Shown here: positions 28,161 to 37,054 of the stretch, one piece after another
How positions within the stretch are numbered: the first letter of the stretch is position 1
Layout: each line of letters starts with the position of its first letter
From: Blastocatellia bacterium UBA7656
Lineage (GTDB): Bacteria > Acidobacteriota > Blastocatellia > UBA7656
Assembly (NCBI GenBank): GCA_002483445.1
Contig: DLHY01000078.1
Coordinates: forward strand, 1 to 64,000
Direction: 5' to 3'
Length of the DNA stretch: 64,000 nt
Made by a program: the position numbers and the translations under genes
The notes under the pieces: model-generated
What the model was told of the DNA's origin: nothing
Databases searched by the model: none
Seen by the model: only the letters and a program-made list of their open reading frames with translations

Positions 28161-28940
28161 GTGAGATTGAAATACGCCTTCTTTCTGCTTCTGATCATTT
28201 CGTGCTTATCAACCATCTCGGCTCAGGATCAGGACGAAAACGATCCCGCACGAGCCGCCGCGCTCATACGCCTTGCCATAAAAGCGCGAGGCGGCGACGC
28301 CTATTTGAAAATTCTCTCGCTCATTGGAAAAGGCCAGTACACAATCTTTGAAAAAGGGGTGTCGGGGATTCCGCAGAGCTTCATCGATTACATCGTCTAT
28401 CCTGACCGCGAACGCACGGAGTTCGGCAAGGGCGACACGAAATTCATTCAGACCAATTCAACGGCTGCAAACTGGGTTTACGACGCGCCGCAGAAAATGA
28501 TTCGCGATCAGACTGATGAACAGGTCAAGGATTTTCAGCAGGGAATCCGCCGCGACATCGATAATGTGCTGCGTCGGGGGTGGCAGGAGACGGGCGCAAA
28601 ACTGGTTTATTTAGGAAGGCGCGAGGCGTGGAAGAACACCTTTTCCGAAGCTGTGCGAATCGAGTTTCAGGACGGCTCAACAGTCACGCTTCATTTCGAT
28701 ATGCGCTCACATCTGCCGCTTATGTCCGAATTCACCACTATTGCCGAAGGCAAAACGGTTGAGAATCAGGTGCGCTTTTTCCGCTGGGTTGATCTGGGCG
28801 GCATTCAATTTCCCATGCTTCAGGATTTCTATCGCGGCAATCAGCAGTCGGGTCGCGTCGCTTACGAAGAAGTCACCTTCAACCCTCAAATTCCCGACAA
28901 ACTTTTCACCAAGCCCGCCAGCATAAAGGAAGTGAAATGA
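28161..28940 (+). CDS. Secreted hypothetical protein, LolA/outer-membrane-lipoprotein-carrier-like
   Basis: A signal peptide (LLLIISCLSTISAQ) is followed by a mostly beta protein containing AIKARGGDAYLKILSLIGKGQ and VRIEFQDGSTVTLHFDMRSHLPLM, resembling acidobacterial LolA-like/DUF4292-type periplasmic proteins. Function not assigned. The start is a GTG at 28161 with GGAGGG exactly 6 nt upstream; the longer frame from 28026 has no ribosome-binding site and would bury the signal peptide. A TATAAT box lies at 28116-28121, without a clear -35 partner. Confidence 0.75.
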   Translation: MRLKYAFFLLLIISCLSTISAQDQDENDPARAAALIRLAIKARGGDAYLKILSLIGKGQYTIFEKGVSGIPQSFIDYIVYPDRERTEFGKGDTKFIQTNSTAANWVYDAPQKMIRDQTDEQVKDFQQGIRRDIDNVLRRGWQETGAKLVYLGRREAWKNTFSEAVRIEFQDGSTVTLHFDMRSHLPLMSEFTTIAEGKTVENQVRFFRWVDLGGIQFPMLQDFYRGNQQSGRVAYEEVTFNPQIPDKLFTKPASIKEVK

Positions 28941-29030
28941 ATGGGTGATGGGTGATAGGTGTTAGGTTATGGGTGAATAAATAAGTATGCTCCGTAAATC
29001 CATCACCCGTTACCCATCACCTATCACCCG
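28941..29030. repeat. Heptamer-built inverted repeat (GGGTGAT)
   Basis: GGGTGAT/GGTGATA units at 28941-28977 face complementary ATCACCC units at 29000-29030. It sits between two convergent genes and shares its unit with the element at 2470-2539. Probable bidirectional terminator. Confidence 0.8.
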
Positions 29031-29038
29031 CCGGAAGG

Positions 29039-30091
29039 CTACGCCACTGTGATTTCCGGGGCGAGGTAAACATCCTGAATCGCGTTGAGAATCTTTACCC
29101 CTTCAGGCATAGGTTTCTGGAATGCCTTTCTTCCCGATATCAATCCCATTCCGCCCGCGCGCTTGTTGATGATAGCGGTGCGAACGGCATCGCGGATGTC
29201 GTTGTCGCCCGAAGCGCCGCCTGAATTGATCAAACCGCAGCGGCCCATGTAACAGTTGGCCACCTGATAACGAGTCAGGTCAATCGGATGATCAGATGTC
29301 AGTTCCGAGTAGACTTTCTTGTGAGTCTTGCCGTATTTCAAGGCGTTGTAGCCGCCGTTGTTTTCGGGCAGTTTCTGCTTGATGATATCGGCCTGGATCG
29401 TCACGCCCAGATGATTGCCCTGTCCCGTCAGGTCTGCCGATACGTGATAATCCACGTCCGTCGTCTTGAAAGCCGGATTGCGCAGGTAGCACCAAAGCAC
29501 GGTGAACATTCCAAGCTCGTGCGCGTAAGAGAATGCCTCGCTCACTTCCTGAATCTGCCGCGTGGATTCTTCCGATCCGAAATAGATCGTCGCTCCCACT
29601 CCGACGCATCCCTGCTCGAACGCCTGATCGATTGAGCCGAACATTATCTGATCATACTTGTTCGGATAGGAGATGAACTCGTTGTGGTTGATCTTGAGGA
29701 TGAAGGGGATCTTGTGAGCGTACTTGCGCGAGACCGAGCCGAGTATGCCAAGCGTCGATGCGACCGCGTTGCATCCGCCCTCGATGGCCAGACGCACGAT
29801 GTTTTCGGGATCGAAGTACATGGGGTTGGGCGCGAATGATGCTCCGGCTGAATGCTCTATGCCCTGGTCTACGGGCAGTATGGAAACATAGCCTGTTCCC
29901 GTGAGCCGCCCGTGATTGAACAGTGAGCCGAGGTTGCGCAGAACTGTCGGCCTTCGATCCGAACCGACCCACACGTTGTCTATGTGATCGGGGCCGGGCA
30001 GATGCAGGGACTCCTTGGGAATCGTTTTGCTTTGATAACTCAGCAGCGATGCTGCTTCGTCGCCGAGGATTTCTTCTATCTCTTTGATCAT
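29039..30091 (-). CDS. fbaB: Class I fructose-bisphosphate aldolase (FbaB/DhnA type)
   Basis: Archaeal-type class I aldolase of about 350 residues. VSILPVDQGIEHSAGASFAPNP, FILKINHNEF, GVGATIYFGSEES, YHVSADLTGQGNHLGVTIQADIIKQK and GLISGRKAFQKP follow the DhnA/FbaB pattern closely. It cleaves fructose-1,6-bisphosphate to two triose phosphates through a Lys Schiff base, without metal. ATG at 30091 with AGGAGG 5-6 nt upstream. No other glycolytic gene is adjacent. Confidence 0.93.
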   Translation of the reverse strand: MIKEIEEILGDEAASLLSYQSKTIPKESLHLPGPDHIDNVWVGSDRRPTVLRNLGSLFNHGRLTGTGYVSILPVDQGIEHSAGASFAPNPMYFDPENIVRLAIEGGCNAVASTLGILGSVSRKYAHKIPFILKINHNEFISYPNKYDQIMFGSIDQAFEQGCVGVGATIYFGSEESTRQIQEVSEAFSYAHELGMFTVLWCYLRNPAFKTTDVDYHVSADLTGQGNHLGVTIQADIIKQKLPENNGGYNALKYGKTHKKVYSELTSDHPIDLTRYQVANCYMGRCGLINSGGASGDNDIRDAVRTAIINKRAGGMGLISGRKAFQKPMPEGVKILNAIQDVYLAPEITVA

Positions 30092-30331
30092 CTCACCCTC
30101 CTGTAGCGCGTCTGAACGCGGGTTAAAAGTTGACTGATAATACCGGCAGGCTTCCCTATTCTATGCACGCGCATTGATGAGGTCAACGTCGGCAAAAAGA
30201 AAGAGGCGCGTTCGATGCGCCCCTCGCTGGGATTGTCTGAAATGCTTGCCCGGTCTCAGCATCGCACAAAGGTACATCCGAGCAGGTCGATTTTTTATTC
30301 CATCAGAGAAGGTCATTTGAGGAGTCGCCCG

Positions 30332-30408
30332 GTAGAACCGTCGGCCAGCCTGTTCATGCCCTGGAAGTATGAGAATTTGAAAAACAGCAGGCTGGCAGCC
30401 CGCTGTAC
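30332..30408. repeat. REP pair (BIME)
   Basis: A decayed left palindrome (GTAGAACCGTCGGCCAGCCTG) and a nearly intact right one (CAGCAGGCTGGCAGCCCGCTG) are joined by a spacer (CTGGAAGTATGAGAATTTGA). The spacer is the inverse counterpart of those at 3520-3549 and 18833-18862. Confidence 0.75.
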
Positions 30409-30474
30409 ATTAGATACGACGCCCTGAAAGTAGAAGAATCGGGGAGGCACGAATCAATCACAGAATGCGCATAC

Positions 30475-30508
30475 ATTCTGACTTCTGAATTCTGAATTCT
30501 GTTTTCTG
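30475..30508. repeat. Heptamer array (ATTCTGA)
   Basis: Five consecutive 7-mers (ATTCTGA, CTTCTGA, ATTCTGA, ATTCTGT, TTTCTGA) directly 3' of the penicillin-binding protein gene. Confidence 0.8.
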
Positions 30509-30528
30509 AGGAAAGTGGCTGACTCCTG

Positions 30529-33111
30529 TCATTGATCGTCTTTCTTTTTGCCGTCTTTCTTATCGTCCTTCTTGCTGTCTTTCTTCTTATCGTCTTTCTT
30601 ATCGTCTTTCCTGTCGTCCTTTTTATTATCCTTGTCATCATCCGCATCTTCCGGCGTGACTCTTCTCGGACGGTCGGACGGCTGCGAATCGTCGTTTTGT
30701 TCCGATTTCGGGCGGGCGTTAGCTGCGGTGTGATCGCCTGGGGGCGCGGCGCAGGTTTCCTGCGGCTGTGTCCCCTGAATGAAATATTCGATTCTCTTTG
30801 TCGGGCATTGAGGCGATGCCAGCAGTCCGGTTGCCGGATCGATTTCCGCTTCGACCACTCCATCGGGTCTGGTGAATCCGTTCCCTGCCAGATCGGGCCG
30901 CAGCTTGAGCGCCTGATTCATGAAGGACAGCCAGATTGGAAGCGCGGACTTCGATCCTTCAAGCCCAAGCTCAGAGTTGTCGTCGAATCCCACCCACACG
31001 ACGCAAACTATGTTCGATGTGTAACCGGCGAACCATCCGTCGCGCGAAGTGCCGGTCTTGCCCGCCGCGATAGAAGCGAGCGATTTCGCCCGCGCTGCCG
31101 TGCCGCGAGTCATCACATCCTGCATAAGCGAAGTCATAAGCCATGCTATCTCAGGTTTGATGACAGGCTTCGTTTCGGGTTTTGTGTCGACTATGTTGAC
31201 TCCGTTGGAATTCGTGATGCGGCGAATCTGTGTGGCGGTTGAAAGCACTCCGCCGTTGGCGAAAGCGGTGTAAGCGCGGGCTACCTGAAGAGGAGTCGCT
31301 TCGGCTGCGCCGAGCGCGGTCGAAGGCAATGCCTGCGGTCGCGGCAGTCCGAGCTTTTCAGCCATGCGCGCGACCTTCACGTACCCGACTTTTTCAGCCG
31401 TCTTGACCGTCACCACGTTGAGCGAGCTAACGAGCGCATCGCGCAGCGTCACATCCCTGTCCGAATACTTGTCGCCGAAGTTTCCCGGCGCATAAGTCTG
31501 CCCGCGCCCGTAGTAAAAAGTTTCGGGCGTATCGAGAAAGAGCGAGGCCGGAGTGAGAATGTCTTCGTTTGCGTCCTCGAAAGCTGTGTTGAGCGCGGCG
31601 GCATAAACTATGGGCTTGAAGACCGAGCCGGGCTGTCGATTGGCTTCCACTGCTCGATTCAACTGGCTCGCTGAATAGTCGCGTCCTCCGACCATAGCAA
31701 GCACTTCTCCTGTCTTCGCGTTTATCGCCACCATAGCCGCCTGAAGCGTGCCGGACGGGATCGGATTCTTTCTGCGCTTTGAAAAAATCGGATCGAGTTG
31801 GGCGAGATTCTCATTGACCGATTTTTCAGCCGCGCGTTGAAGTTCCATATCGATGGTCGTATATACTCGATAAGGCTCGCGTCCTGAATCGCGCGAGGCT
31901 AATTCTGAAGATTGCAGATAATCGAGGAAGTAGGGCGCGTTGGAATTGACCGCGCTGCGCTTGGGCAGAATCTTTAGCTCCGTTGCTTTCGCCTTGTCTG
32001 CCACGTCGCGGGTTATAAAGCCGGAATCGACCATAGAATCCAGCACCTGATTGCGCCGCGCTTTCGCCCGCTCAGGATCGCGATAAGGCGAGTAGAGGCT
32101 CGGCCCGCGAATCATTCCTGCGAGAAAAGCTGATTCGGCAAGCGTGAGATTTACAACGTCCTTGCCGAAATAAGTGGCTGCCGCTTCGCCCACGCCGTGA
32201 ATGGCGTAGCTGCCCGACTGGCCCATGTAGATTTCGTTGGCGTAAAGCTGGAAAATATCTTCCTTCGACAACTTGGTTTCAAGGACGAGCGCCATCATCA
32301 TCTCCTGAAGTTTGCGCTTCCAGGTTCTTTCAGGAGAGAGGAAGAAATTTTTGACCAGTTGTTGAGTGATCGATGAGCCGCCCTGCTGGATTTCGTTCTC
32401 TTCCACGTTGCGCCAGAGAGCGCGCGTTATGCCGCGATAGTTTATGCCGCTGTGCTGGAAAAACTGGCGGTCTTCGATTGCGATCACAGCGTCGCGGTAA
32501 TCTTTGGGCAGGTCTTTGAAGGAGACGAGTTTTTGCTTCTGTCGCTCTTTATCGTTGGCTATCGATGCGATTTCTTCAGGTTCTATCTGCGCGGAGTCGA
32601 GTTGTCGTTTGCTGTCAGTGTCGACTATTTTCGATATCGTCTTGCCGCCTGAGCCGAAGGTGATGGCTATATTGGGGAACTGGCGGATGTTGCCCGTGAC
32701 GGCTTCGGAACTGGTTTGAATTTCGATCGTGTTCCCTTTGATCTGGTAGCGCCCGCGATTTGCGTCGGCTTCTTTGGTCGATTCGACGTACCCGCTACGA
32801 TCAAGCTGTCTTTTTATGTCGTCCATCGTGACGGCCTGACCGACGCGGATCAAGCGGGGCGAGGCGTAAATTTCGGTCGTGCGGATCAGCACATTACCCT
32901 GAAGTCGGGCATCGATCATCTTCGAATACTTGATATAGAAATAGGTGAAAACCGAGCCAAATATGAGAGCCAGTATGCCGAGCGTGATGAAAGTGGTCGG
33001 CGAGAATATTCGTCGGAGGATGCTCTTGCGGACAACAGGTTTTTTGATGGCCGCAGTCTTGAGTTTTCGTGTAGTTGTTGCCAACGCTTTAAGGGTTCTA
33101 CTCCCTTTCAA
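30529..33111 (-). CDS. Bifunctional penicillin-binding protein 1 (GT51 transglycosylase + transpeptidase)
   Basis: Class A PBP for peptidoglycan synthesis. It has a short cytoplasmic Lys-rich tail, one TM (TFITLGILALIFGSVFTYFY), a UB2H-like segment, a GT51 domain with catalytic-type EDRQFF and QGGSSITQQLVKNFFL, then a transpeptidase with SVFK (nucleophile Ser), SSLN and KTGT motifs. The C-terminus is an unusual low-complexity Lys/Asp tail (repeats of KKDD) of about 40 residues. The frame is open to 33255, but no ATG occurs before the TM. A TTG at 33111 or 33084 is the likely start, and neither has a good ribosome-binding site. It is divergent from the amidohydrolase gene. Confidence 0.9.
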   Translation of the reverse strand: MKGSRTLKALATTTRKLKTAAIKKPVVRKSILRRIFSPTTFITLGILALIFGSVFTYFYIKYSKMIDARLQGNVLIRTTEIYASPRLIRVGQAVTMDDIKRQLDRSGYVESTKEADANRGRYQIKGNTIEIQTSSEAVTGNIRQFPNIAITFGSGGKTISKIVDTDSKRQLDSAQIEPEEIASIANDKERQKQKLVSFKDLPKDYRDAVIAIEDRQFFQHSGINYRGITRALWRNVEENEIQQGGSSITQQLVKNFFLSPERTWKRKLQEMMMALVLETKLSKEDIFQLYANEIYMGQSGSYAIHGVGEAAATYFGKDVVNLTLAESAFLAGMIRGPSLYSPYRDPERAKARRNQVLDSMVDSGFITRDVADKAKATELKILPKRSAVNSNAPYFLDYLQSSELASRDSGREPYRVYTTIDMELQRAAEKSVNENLAQLDPIFSKRRKNPIPSGTLQAAMVAINAKTGEVLAMVGGRDYSASQLNRAVEANRQPGSVFKPIVYAAALNTAFEDANEDILTPASLFLDTPETFYYGRGQTYAPGNFGDKYSDRDVTLRDALVSSLNVVTVKTAEKVGYVKVARMAEKLGLPRPQALPSTALGAAEATPLQVARAYTAFANGGVLSTATQIRRITNSNGVNIVDTKPETKPVIKPEIAWLMTSLMQDVMTRGTAARAKSLASIAAGKTGTSRDGWFAGYTSNIVCVVWVGFDDNSELGLEGSKSALPIWLSFMNQALKLRPDLAGNGFTRPDGVVEAEIDPATGLLASPQCPTKRIEYFIQGTQPQETCAAPPGDHTAANARPKSEQNDDSQPSDRPRRVTPEDADDDKDNKKDDRKDDKKDDKKKDSKKDDKKDGKKKDDQ

Positions 33112-33284
33112 AATCTTCGTTGGGGGTAGATGCCTGCTGAAAGGAATTGGTTCGTTCCGGGCTTCAACCGACGAAAACAATCTAACACTCAGGCGAAGGG
33201 AAAACAAGCATTGCTCAGACGCGATTGCAAACAGCCGCGAGGCGTGATAAATCAAAGCGGACTAAAACCAATCAGAGGTGAAAT

Positions 33285-35036
33285 ATGCGATTGAGAAGCC
33301 TCGTATCCGTACTTGTTGCCTTCGCCATCGTGTTTCTGCCGCAGGCATTCGGCAATCAACAACCTCAGCCAGCCAGCCTGATTTTTCACAACGGAGTCAT
33401 CTACACCGTTGACGCGAATAACTCCATCACGCAGGCCGTTGCCATACGCGACGGAAAATTCATCGCCGTCGGATCGAATAAAGAAGTGATGAAGTTTCGC
33501 GGCCCGCGCACACAGGTCATCGATTTGAAAGACCAGTTCGTCACACCGGGTTTCAATGACAACCATGTGCATTTTCAATCGGCGGCGGCATTTCTGGAAT
33601 TCAACATCATGGCCGTGTCGACTCAGGAAGAATTCGTCCGCCGAGTGCGCGAAGTCGTCAAGTCTCTGGCAAAAGGCGAATGGATTTTGAATGGATACTG
33701 GGGCGCTTACGATCAATGGGCCGCGGGCAGCGCGGGCGGCTCTCGCCACGAACCTTTCGCTCCTCGTATGCAACTCGTCGAAGACATCACCAGAGATCAT
33801 CCCGTCTTCATTCGAAAATTCGATGACTCTGAATTTGCCGCAAACACTGTGGCGATGAAAGTCGCGGGCATCAATCCGAGCGATCCGAAAGCGGCGGGTG
33901 TCGAGTTCATCCGCGACCGGGCGGGGAAGCCGACCGGCATTATGCGAGGGAAGGGGGTGACGAAACTTTTCGCGTCGGTCATCCCGCGCAAGTTCTCTCA
34001 CGAGCGAAGAGTCTGGCAGACGAAAAATGCGCTGGCCGAGATTCGCAAATATGGAGTGACCAATGTCAGCGATATGTCGGATGACGAGCAGTTGGAAATT
34101 TATCGCGATCTCCATCAAAAAGGCGAGCTCACCGTAAGGGTGCATTTCCGTCCGGGGCTTGATCGCTGGAAAGAACTGGCTGACCGTGGAATCAAAATCG
34201 GATCGGGCGATGACTGGATTCGACTCGGCTCGCTCAAGGGTCACATCGATGGAATCATGGGAACGAGCAGCGCGAGATTTTTCGAGCCTTACCTGACCGA
34301 CCCTGCGAATCGCGGTCGCTGGCGGCCTCTGATGGTCGATGAAAAAGGAAACTTCGTCGAAGGAAAATTCCTCAAGTACATGCTCGACGCCGACCGCGCA
34401 GGGTTGCAGATGACTGTACACGCGATAGGCGATGAGGCCAATAATGTGCTGCTCAACTACCTTGAAGAATTGAATCGGCAGAACGGAGCGCGCGACCGGA
34501 GGTTTAGACTCGTTCACGCTCAGGTGATAAAGGATGACGATTTCAAACGACTGGGAAGGCTGGGCGTGGTTGCTGAAGTTCAGCCTTTTCATCTCAGCGA
34601 CGATATGCGATGGATGGAAGAACGCATAGGCCGCGAGCGTTGCCGCGGAGCTTATGCCTTCAAGAGCATCCGCGACAGCGGAGCTATTCTCTCGTTCGGC
34701 ACAGACTGGCCCGGAACTTCGGCTTCTGAGTATCCGATCAATCCCATGCTTGGGCTTTATGCCGCCGTCACACGTCAGACCGTGAACGGACAGCCCGAAG
34801 GCGGCTGGTTTCCCGATCAGCGAATCAGCATCGAAGACGCGATCCGCGCTTACACCTACAACACAGCTTATGCGAATTTCGAAGAGAAGACGAAAGGCTC
34901 GATAGAAGTCGGCAAACTCGCAGACCTCGTAGTGCTGTCGAAAAACCTGCTCCGTATAGCCCCGAAAGAAATCCTCTCGGTCGAGGTCACCATCACGGTC
35001 GTTGGCGGGCGACTGGAATTCATCAAGCGCCGATAA
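33285..35036 (+). CDS. Secreted amidohydrolase, YtcJ-like
   Basis: A signal peptide (about residues 1-24) precedes a metal-dependent hydrolase: FHNGVIYTVDANN, TPGFNDNHVHF (metal HxH), VHAIGDEANN, RLVHAQVIKDDD and SFGTDWPGTS fit the amidohydrolase 3/YtcJ family. Members hydrolyse N-acyl or amide bonds; the substrate is unknown. ATG with GAGGTG about 6 nt upstream. It is the only plus-strand gene between the PBP and the subtilisin, and is probably transcribed alone. Confidence 0.88.
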   Translation: MRLRSLVSVLVAFAIVFLPQAFGNQQPQPASLIFHNGVIYTVDANNSITQAVAIRDGKFIAVGSNKEVMKFRGPRTQVIDLKDQFVTPGFNDNHVHFQSAAAFLEFNIMAVSTQEEFVRRVREVVKSLAKGEWILNGYWGAYDQWAAGSAGGSRHEPFAPRMQLVEDITRDHPVFIRKFDDSEFAANTVAMKVAGINPSDPKAAGVEFIRDRAGKPTGIMRGKGVTKLFASVIPRKFSHERRVWQTKNALAEIRKYGVTNVSDMSDDEQLEIYRDLHQKGELTVRVHFRPGLDRWKELADRGIKIGSGDDWIRLGSLKGHIDGIMGTSSARFFEPYLTDPANRGRWRPLMVDEKGNFVEGKFLKYMLDADRAGLQMTVHAIGDEANNVLLNYLEELNRQNGARDRRFRLVHAQVIKDDDFKRLGRLGVVAEVQPFHLSDDMRWMEERIGRERCRGAYAFKSIRDSGAILSFGTDWPGTSASEYPINPMLGLYAAVTRQTVNGQPEGGWFPDQRISIEDAIRAYTYNTAYANFEEKTKGSIEVGKLADLVVLSKNLLRIAPKEILSVEVTITVVGGRLEFIKRR

Positions 35037-35260
35037 ATGTTATCTTGTATCGATTTTGAGTTTGTGTTATAAAAATCGCTCCCACACGTAGCATCTGTAG
35101 AGCAGTGCAGTCATAAGCCCTGGGGAAACTTCCAAACTACAACCATCAGGCCAAATCATGTTGGGCTTCATCCGCAGGGGAGAGGTGTACCCCGAAGCGC
35201 CGACTGAGGCTGATGAATTGTGTCGTCTGATCACCCTTGAAAAAAATGGAGGAGACAAGA

Positions 35261-36502
35261 ATGAAATTAGTCAAAAAACCCCTGTTGGCGCTTCTGCTTG
35301 CGTCAATGCTGATTACCATTCCGGCTACGATGAGTCTGGCCGGGAAACAACCCGCCAGATTTCCCGTCATCGTCGTATTCGATGACGATCAATTCAATGA
35401 CAAGGAAGTGAGAGGCAAGTTTTCTGATCGCTTCGTGGCCGACGCTCGACTGTCGGATGAACCTGATGTGTGGGCTTATCATCCTCTCCACGTCGTTGGA
35501 GCCGTGCAGTCGTTCGAACGAGACTACGGGTTCAATGCGACGAACGTCTTCAGCGCGGCCATCAGGGGATTCGCGGCGCGGCTAACGGCAGATCAGATAA
35601 ACAATCTGGAATACGATCCGGCAGTCGCATACGTCGAGCCTGACAGCATTATGACGATATTTCAGCAGACGCTTCCGTGGGGCATCAATCGCGTGGACGC
35701 CGATATCAGTTCCACTCTGGCGGGCAATGGCAGCGGTTCTGTTACCAATGTCAGAATATTCGTGCTTGACACTGGCGTGGGAACTCACACTGACCTCAAC
35801 CGGGTCAACCATGTGAATTTCACGGGAGACGGAAACAACAACGACTGCCACGGACATGGCACGCACGTGGCCGGAACGATAGCCGCGAGAGACAATACAA
35901 CTGCTGTGGTCGGGGTGGTTCCCGGAGCGCCGGTCACCGGAGTCAAGGTGCTGGGCTGCAACGGGAGCGGCTCTACGTCGGGCATAATCCAGGGCATAGA
36001 CTGGGTGACGGCCAATGCGGTGAGACCGGCTGTTGCGAATATGAGCCTGGGCGGAGGAGCCAGCACCGCGCTTGATGACGCTGTGAGGCGATCAGCCGCA
36101 GCCGGAATCTTCTACGCGCTGGCGGCAGGAAACAGCGCGGCGAATGCCTGCAATTCGTCGCCTGCCCGCGCCGGAGCGGGAACCAACAACGGGATAGCGA
36201 CGGTCGCGTCAACAACCAGCAGCAACCAGGAATCGAGCTTCAGCAACTTCGGCTCCTGCGTAGACATCTGGGCTCCGGGCTCTGGAATTCTCTCGACGCG
36301 ACTGGGTGGAGGCACAACCACATTGTCAGGCACCTCTATGGCCTCGCCTCACGTGGCGGGATCAGCGGCGTTGTTCCTTTCATCGAATACGTCCGCAAGT
36401 CCCACGACGGTCGAATCTAACCTCAAGAATCAGTCCGTCAGTTTTGGCACCGTGAGCAAGGACGGGCGGGCAATCCGAGTGGTCAACGTGAGAAACTTTT
36501 GA
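35261..36502 (+). CDS. Secreted subtilisin-like serine protease (S8) with I9 propeptide
   Basis: A signal peptide is followed by an inhibitor I9-like propeptide (FAARLTADQINNLEYDPAVAYVEPD). The S8 catalytic domain has Asp in VLDTGVGTH, His in HGHGTHVAG and Ser in SGTSMASPHVAG, in the proteinase K-like order. It ends soon after the catalytic domain, with no sorting domain. Start at ATG 35261 with GGAGGA 7 nt upstream. About 220 bp of non-coding DNA precede it, without a convincing promoter. Confidence 0.95.
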   Translation: MKLVKKPLLALLLASMLITIPATMSLAGKQPARFPVIVVFDDDQFNDKEVRGKFSDRFVADARLSDEPDVWAYHPLHVVGAVQSFERDYGFNATNVFSAAIRGFAARLTADQINNLEYDPAVAYVEPDSIMTIFQQTLPWGINRVDADISSTLAGNGSGSVTNVRIFVLDTGVGTHTDLNRVNHVNFTGDGNNNDCHGHGTHVAGTIAARDNTTAVVGVVPGAPVTGVKVLGCNGSGSTSGIIQGIDWVTANAVRPAVANMSLGGGASTALDDAVRRSAAAGIFYALAAGNSAANACNSSPARAGAGTNNGIATVASTTSSNQESSFSNFGSCVDIWAPGSGILSTRLGGGTTTLSGTSMASPHVAGSAALFLSSNTSASPTTVESNLKNQSVSFGTVSKDGRAIRVVNVRNF

Positions 36503-36516
36503 GCTTTCTTGTCGAG

Positions 36517-36544
36517 GCGAAGGGTCGTTTGACGGCCCTTCGCC
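36517..36544 (+). terminator. Hairpin after the subtilisin gene
   Basis: GGCGAAGGG pairs with CCCTTCGCC (9-bp stem, 10-nt loop), starting 15 bp after the stop codon, with a weak T-rich follow-on. Confidence 0.55.
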
Positions 36545-36594
36545 GAATGCCGGATGTTTTGCTTGCGCTAAATTGCGAAGCTGTGTTAAAAATA

Positions 36595-36700
36595 TGGCAA
36601 CTGAAAGCAGCAATTGAGGTGCCTCCTCAATTCCTGAAGTGAGCGGAATGGTAGAGGACGAGAGGACTGGATGTGCAGCGATCTCGTCCTCATTTTTTTT
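36595..36700 (+). ncRNA. Candidate small RNA ending in an intrinsic terminator
   Basis: Two consecutive stem-loops, AATTGAGG/CCTCAATT (36612-36631) and GAGGACGAGA/TCTCGTCCTC (36654-36691), are followed at once by eight T. No ORF lies between the subtilisin terminator and this point. A TTAAAA-like -10 occurs about 15 bp before the proposed 5' end. It could instead be a second terminator of the subtilisin transcript. I recognise no known RNA family. Confidence 0.35.
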
Positions 36701-36997
36701 CTTTATCAAGTCACCCAAAGAAAAAGCAGAATTTGAGTCTCGGCGAAGAAGGCTTGTCTTGACCCTCACCGAGGGGTTCGCTAATATCGAAAACGGTTGA
36801 GGGCTTCTGCGAAGTTAGTGATGGTTTGTTAGCTTTATACCAACATTGACAATACGGGGGCCGGACATAGCTGAGCACGCGCGATGCCCCACATTGTCGG
36901 GGATGCCAAAATGCTCAGCCTCAGGTCACCCACCTGTTTAGAAACAGGTTTAAAGCTGGCAAATGCGCACGGCTGAGCGGTTGCCCTCGCTGCCTTC
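36701..36997. other. Structured intergenic region before ymdB
   Basis: No credible gene. It contains CTGAGCA/TGCTCAG (36871 and 36912) enclosing CCCC/GGGG, and a perfect palindrome ACCTGTTTagAAACAGGT (36932-36949). This could be a transcribed leader element or a dispersed repeat; I cannot tell which. Confidence 0.4.
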
Positions 36998-37028
36998 TTG
37001 CCCTCCCCGCAAACGAAGCCGCTATAAT
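36998..37028 (+). promoter_or_regulatory. Candidate promoter of ymdB
   Basis: TATAAT at 37023-37028 is a perfect -10. TTGCCC at 36998 is a possible -35 with a long 19-bp spacer. The ymdB start codon lies 26 bp after the -10. Confidence 0.45.
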
Positions 37029-37054
37029 GGAATGCTCGCGCCATCGGAGAGAAT

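Larger units (their letters stand above)
30092..30528. other. Intergenic region holding repeats
   Basis: No gene seen. It holds the 5' region of the aldolase gene, a REP pair (30332-30408) and a heptamer array (30475-30508). Short frames across the REP are repeat translations. Confidence 0.6.

Noticed and set aside
33252..34592. A 446-codon open frame antisense to the amidohydrolase gene
   Set aside because: It mirrors the coding strand of a gene with a signal peptide, catalytic motifs and a ribosome-binding site; its own translation shows no motif and no good start.
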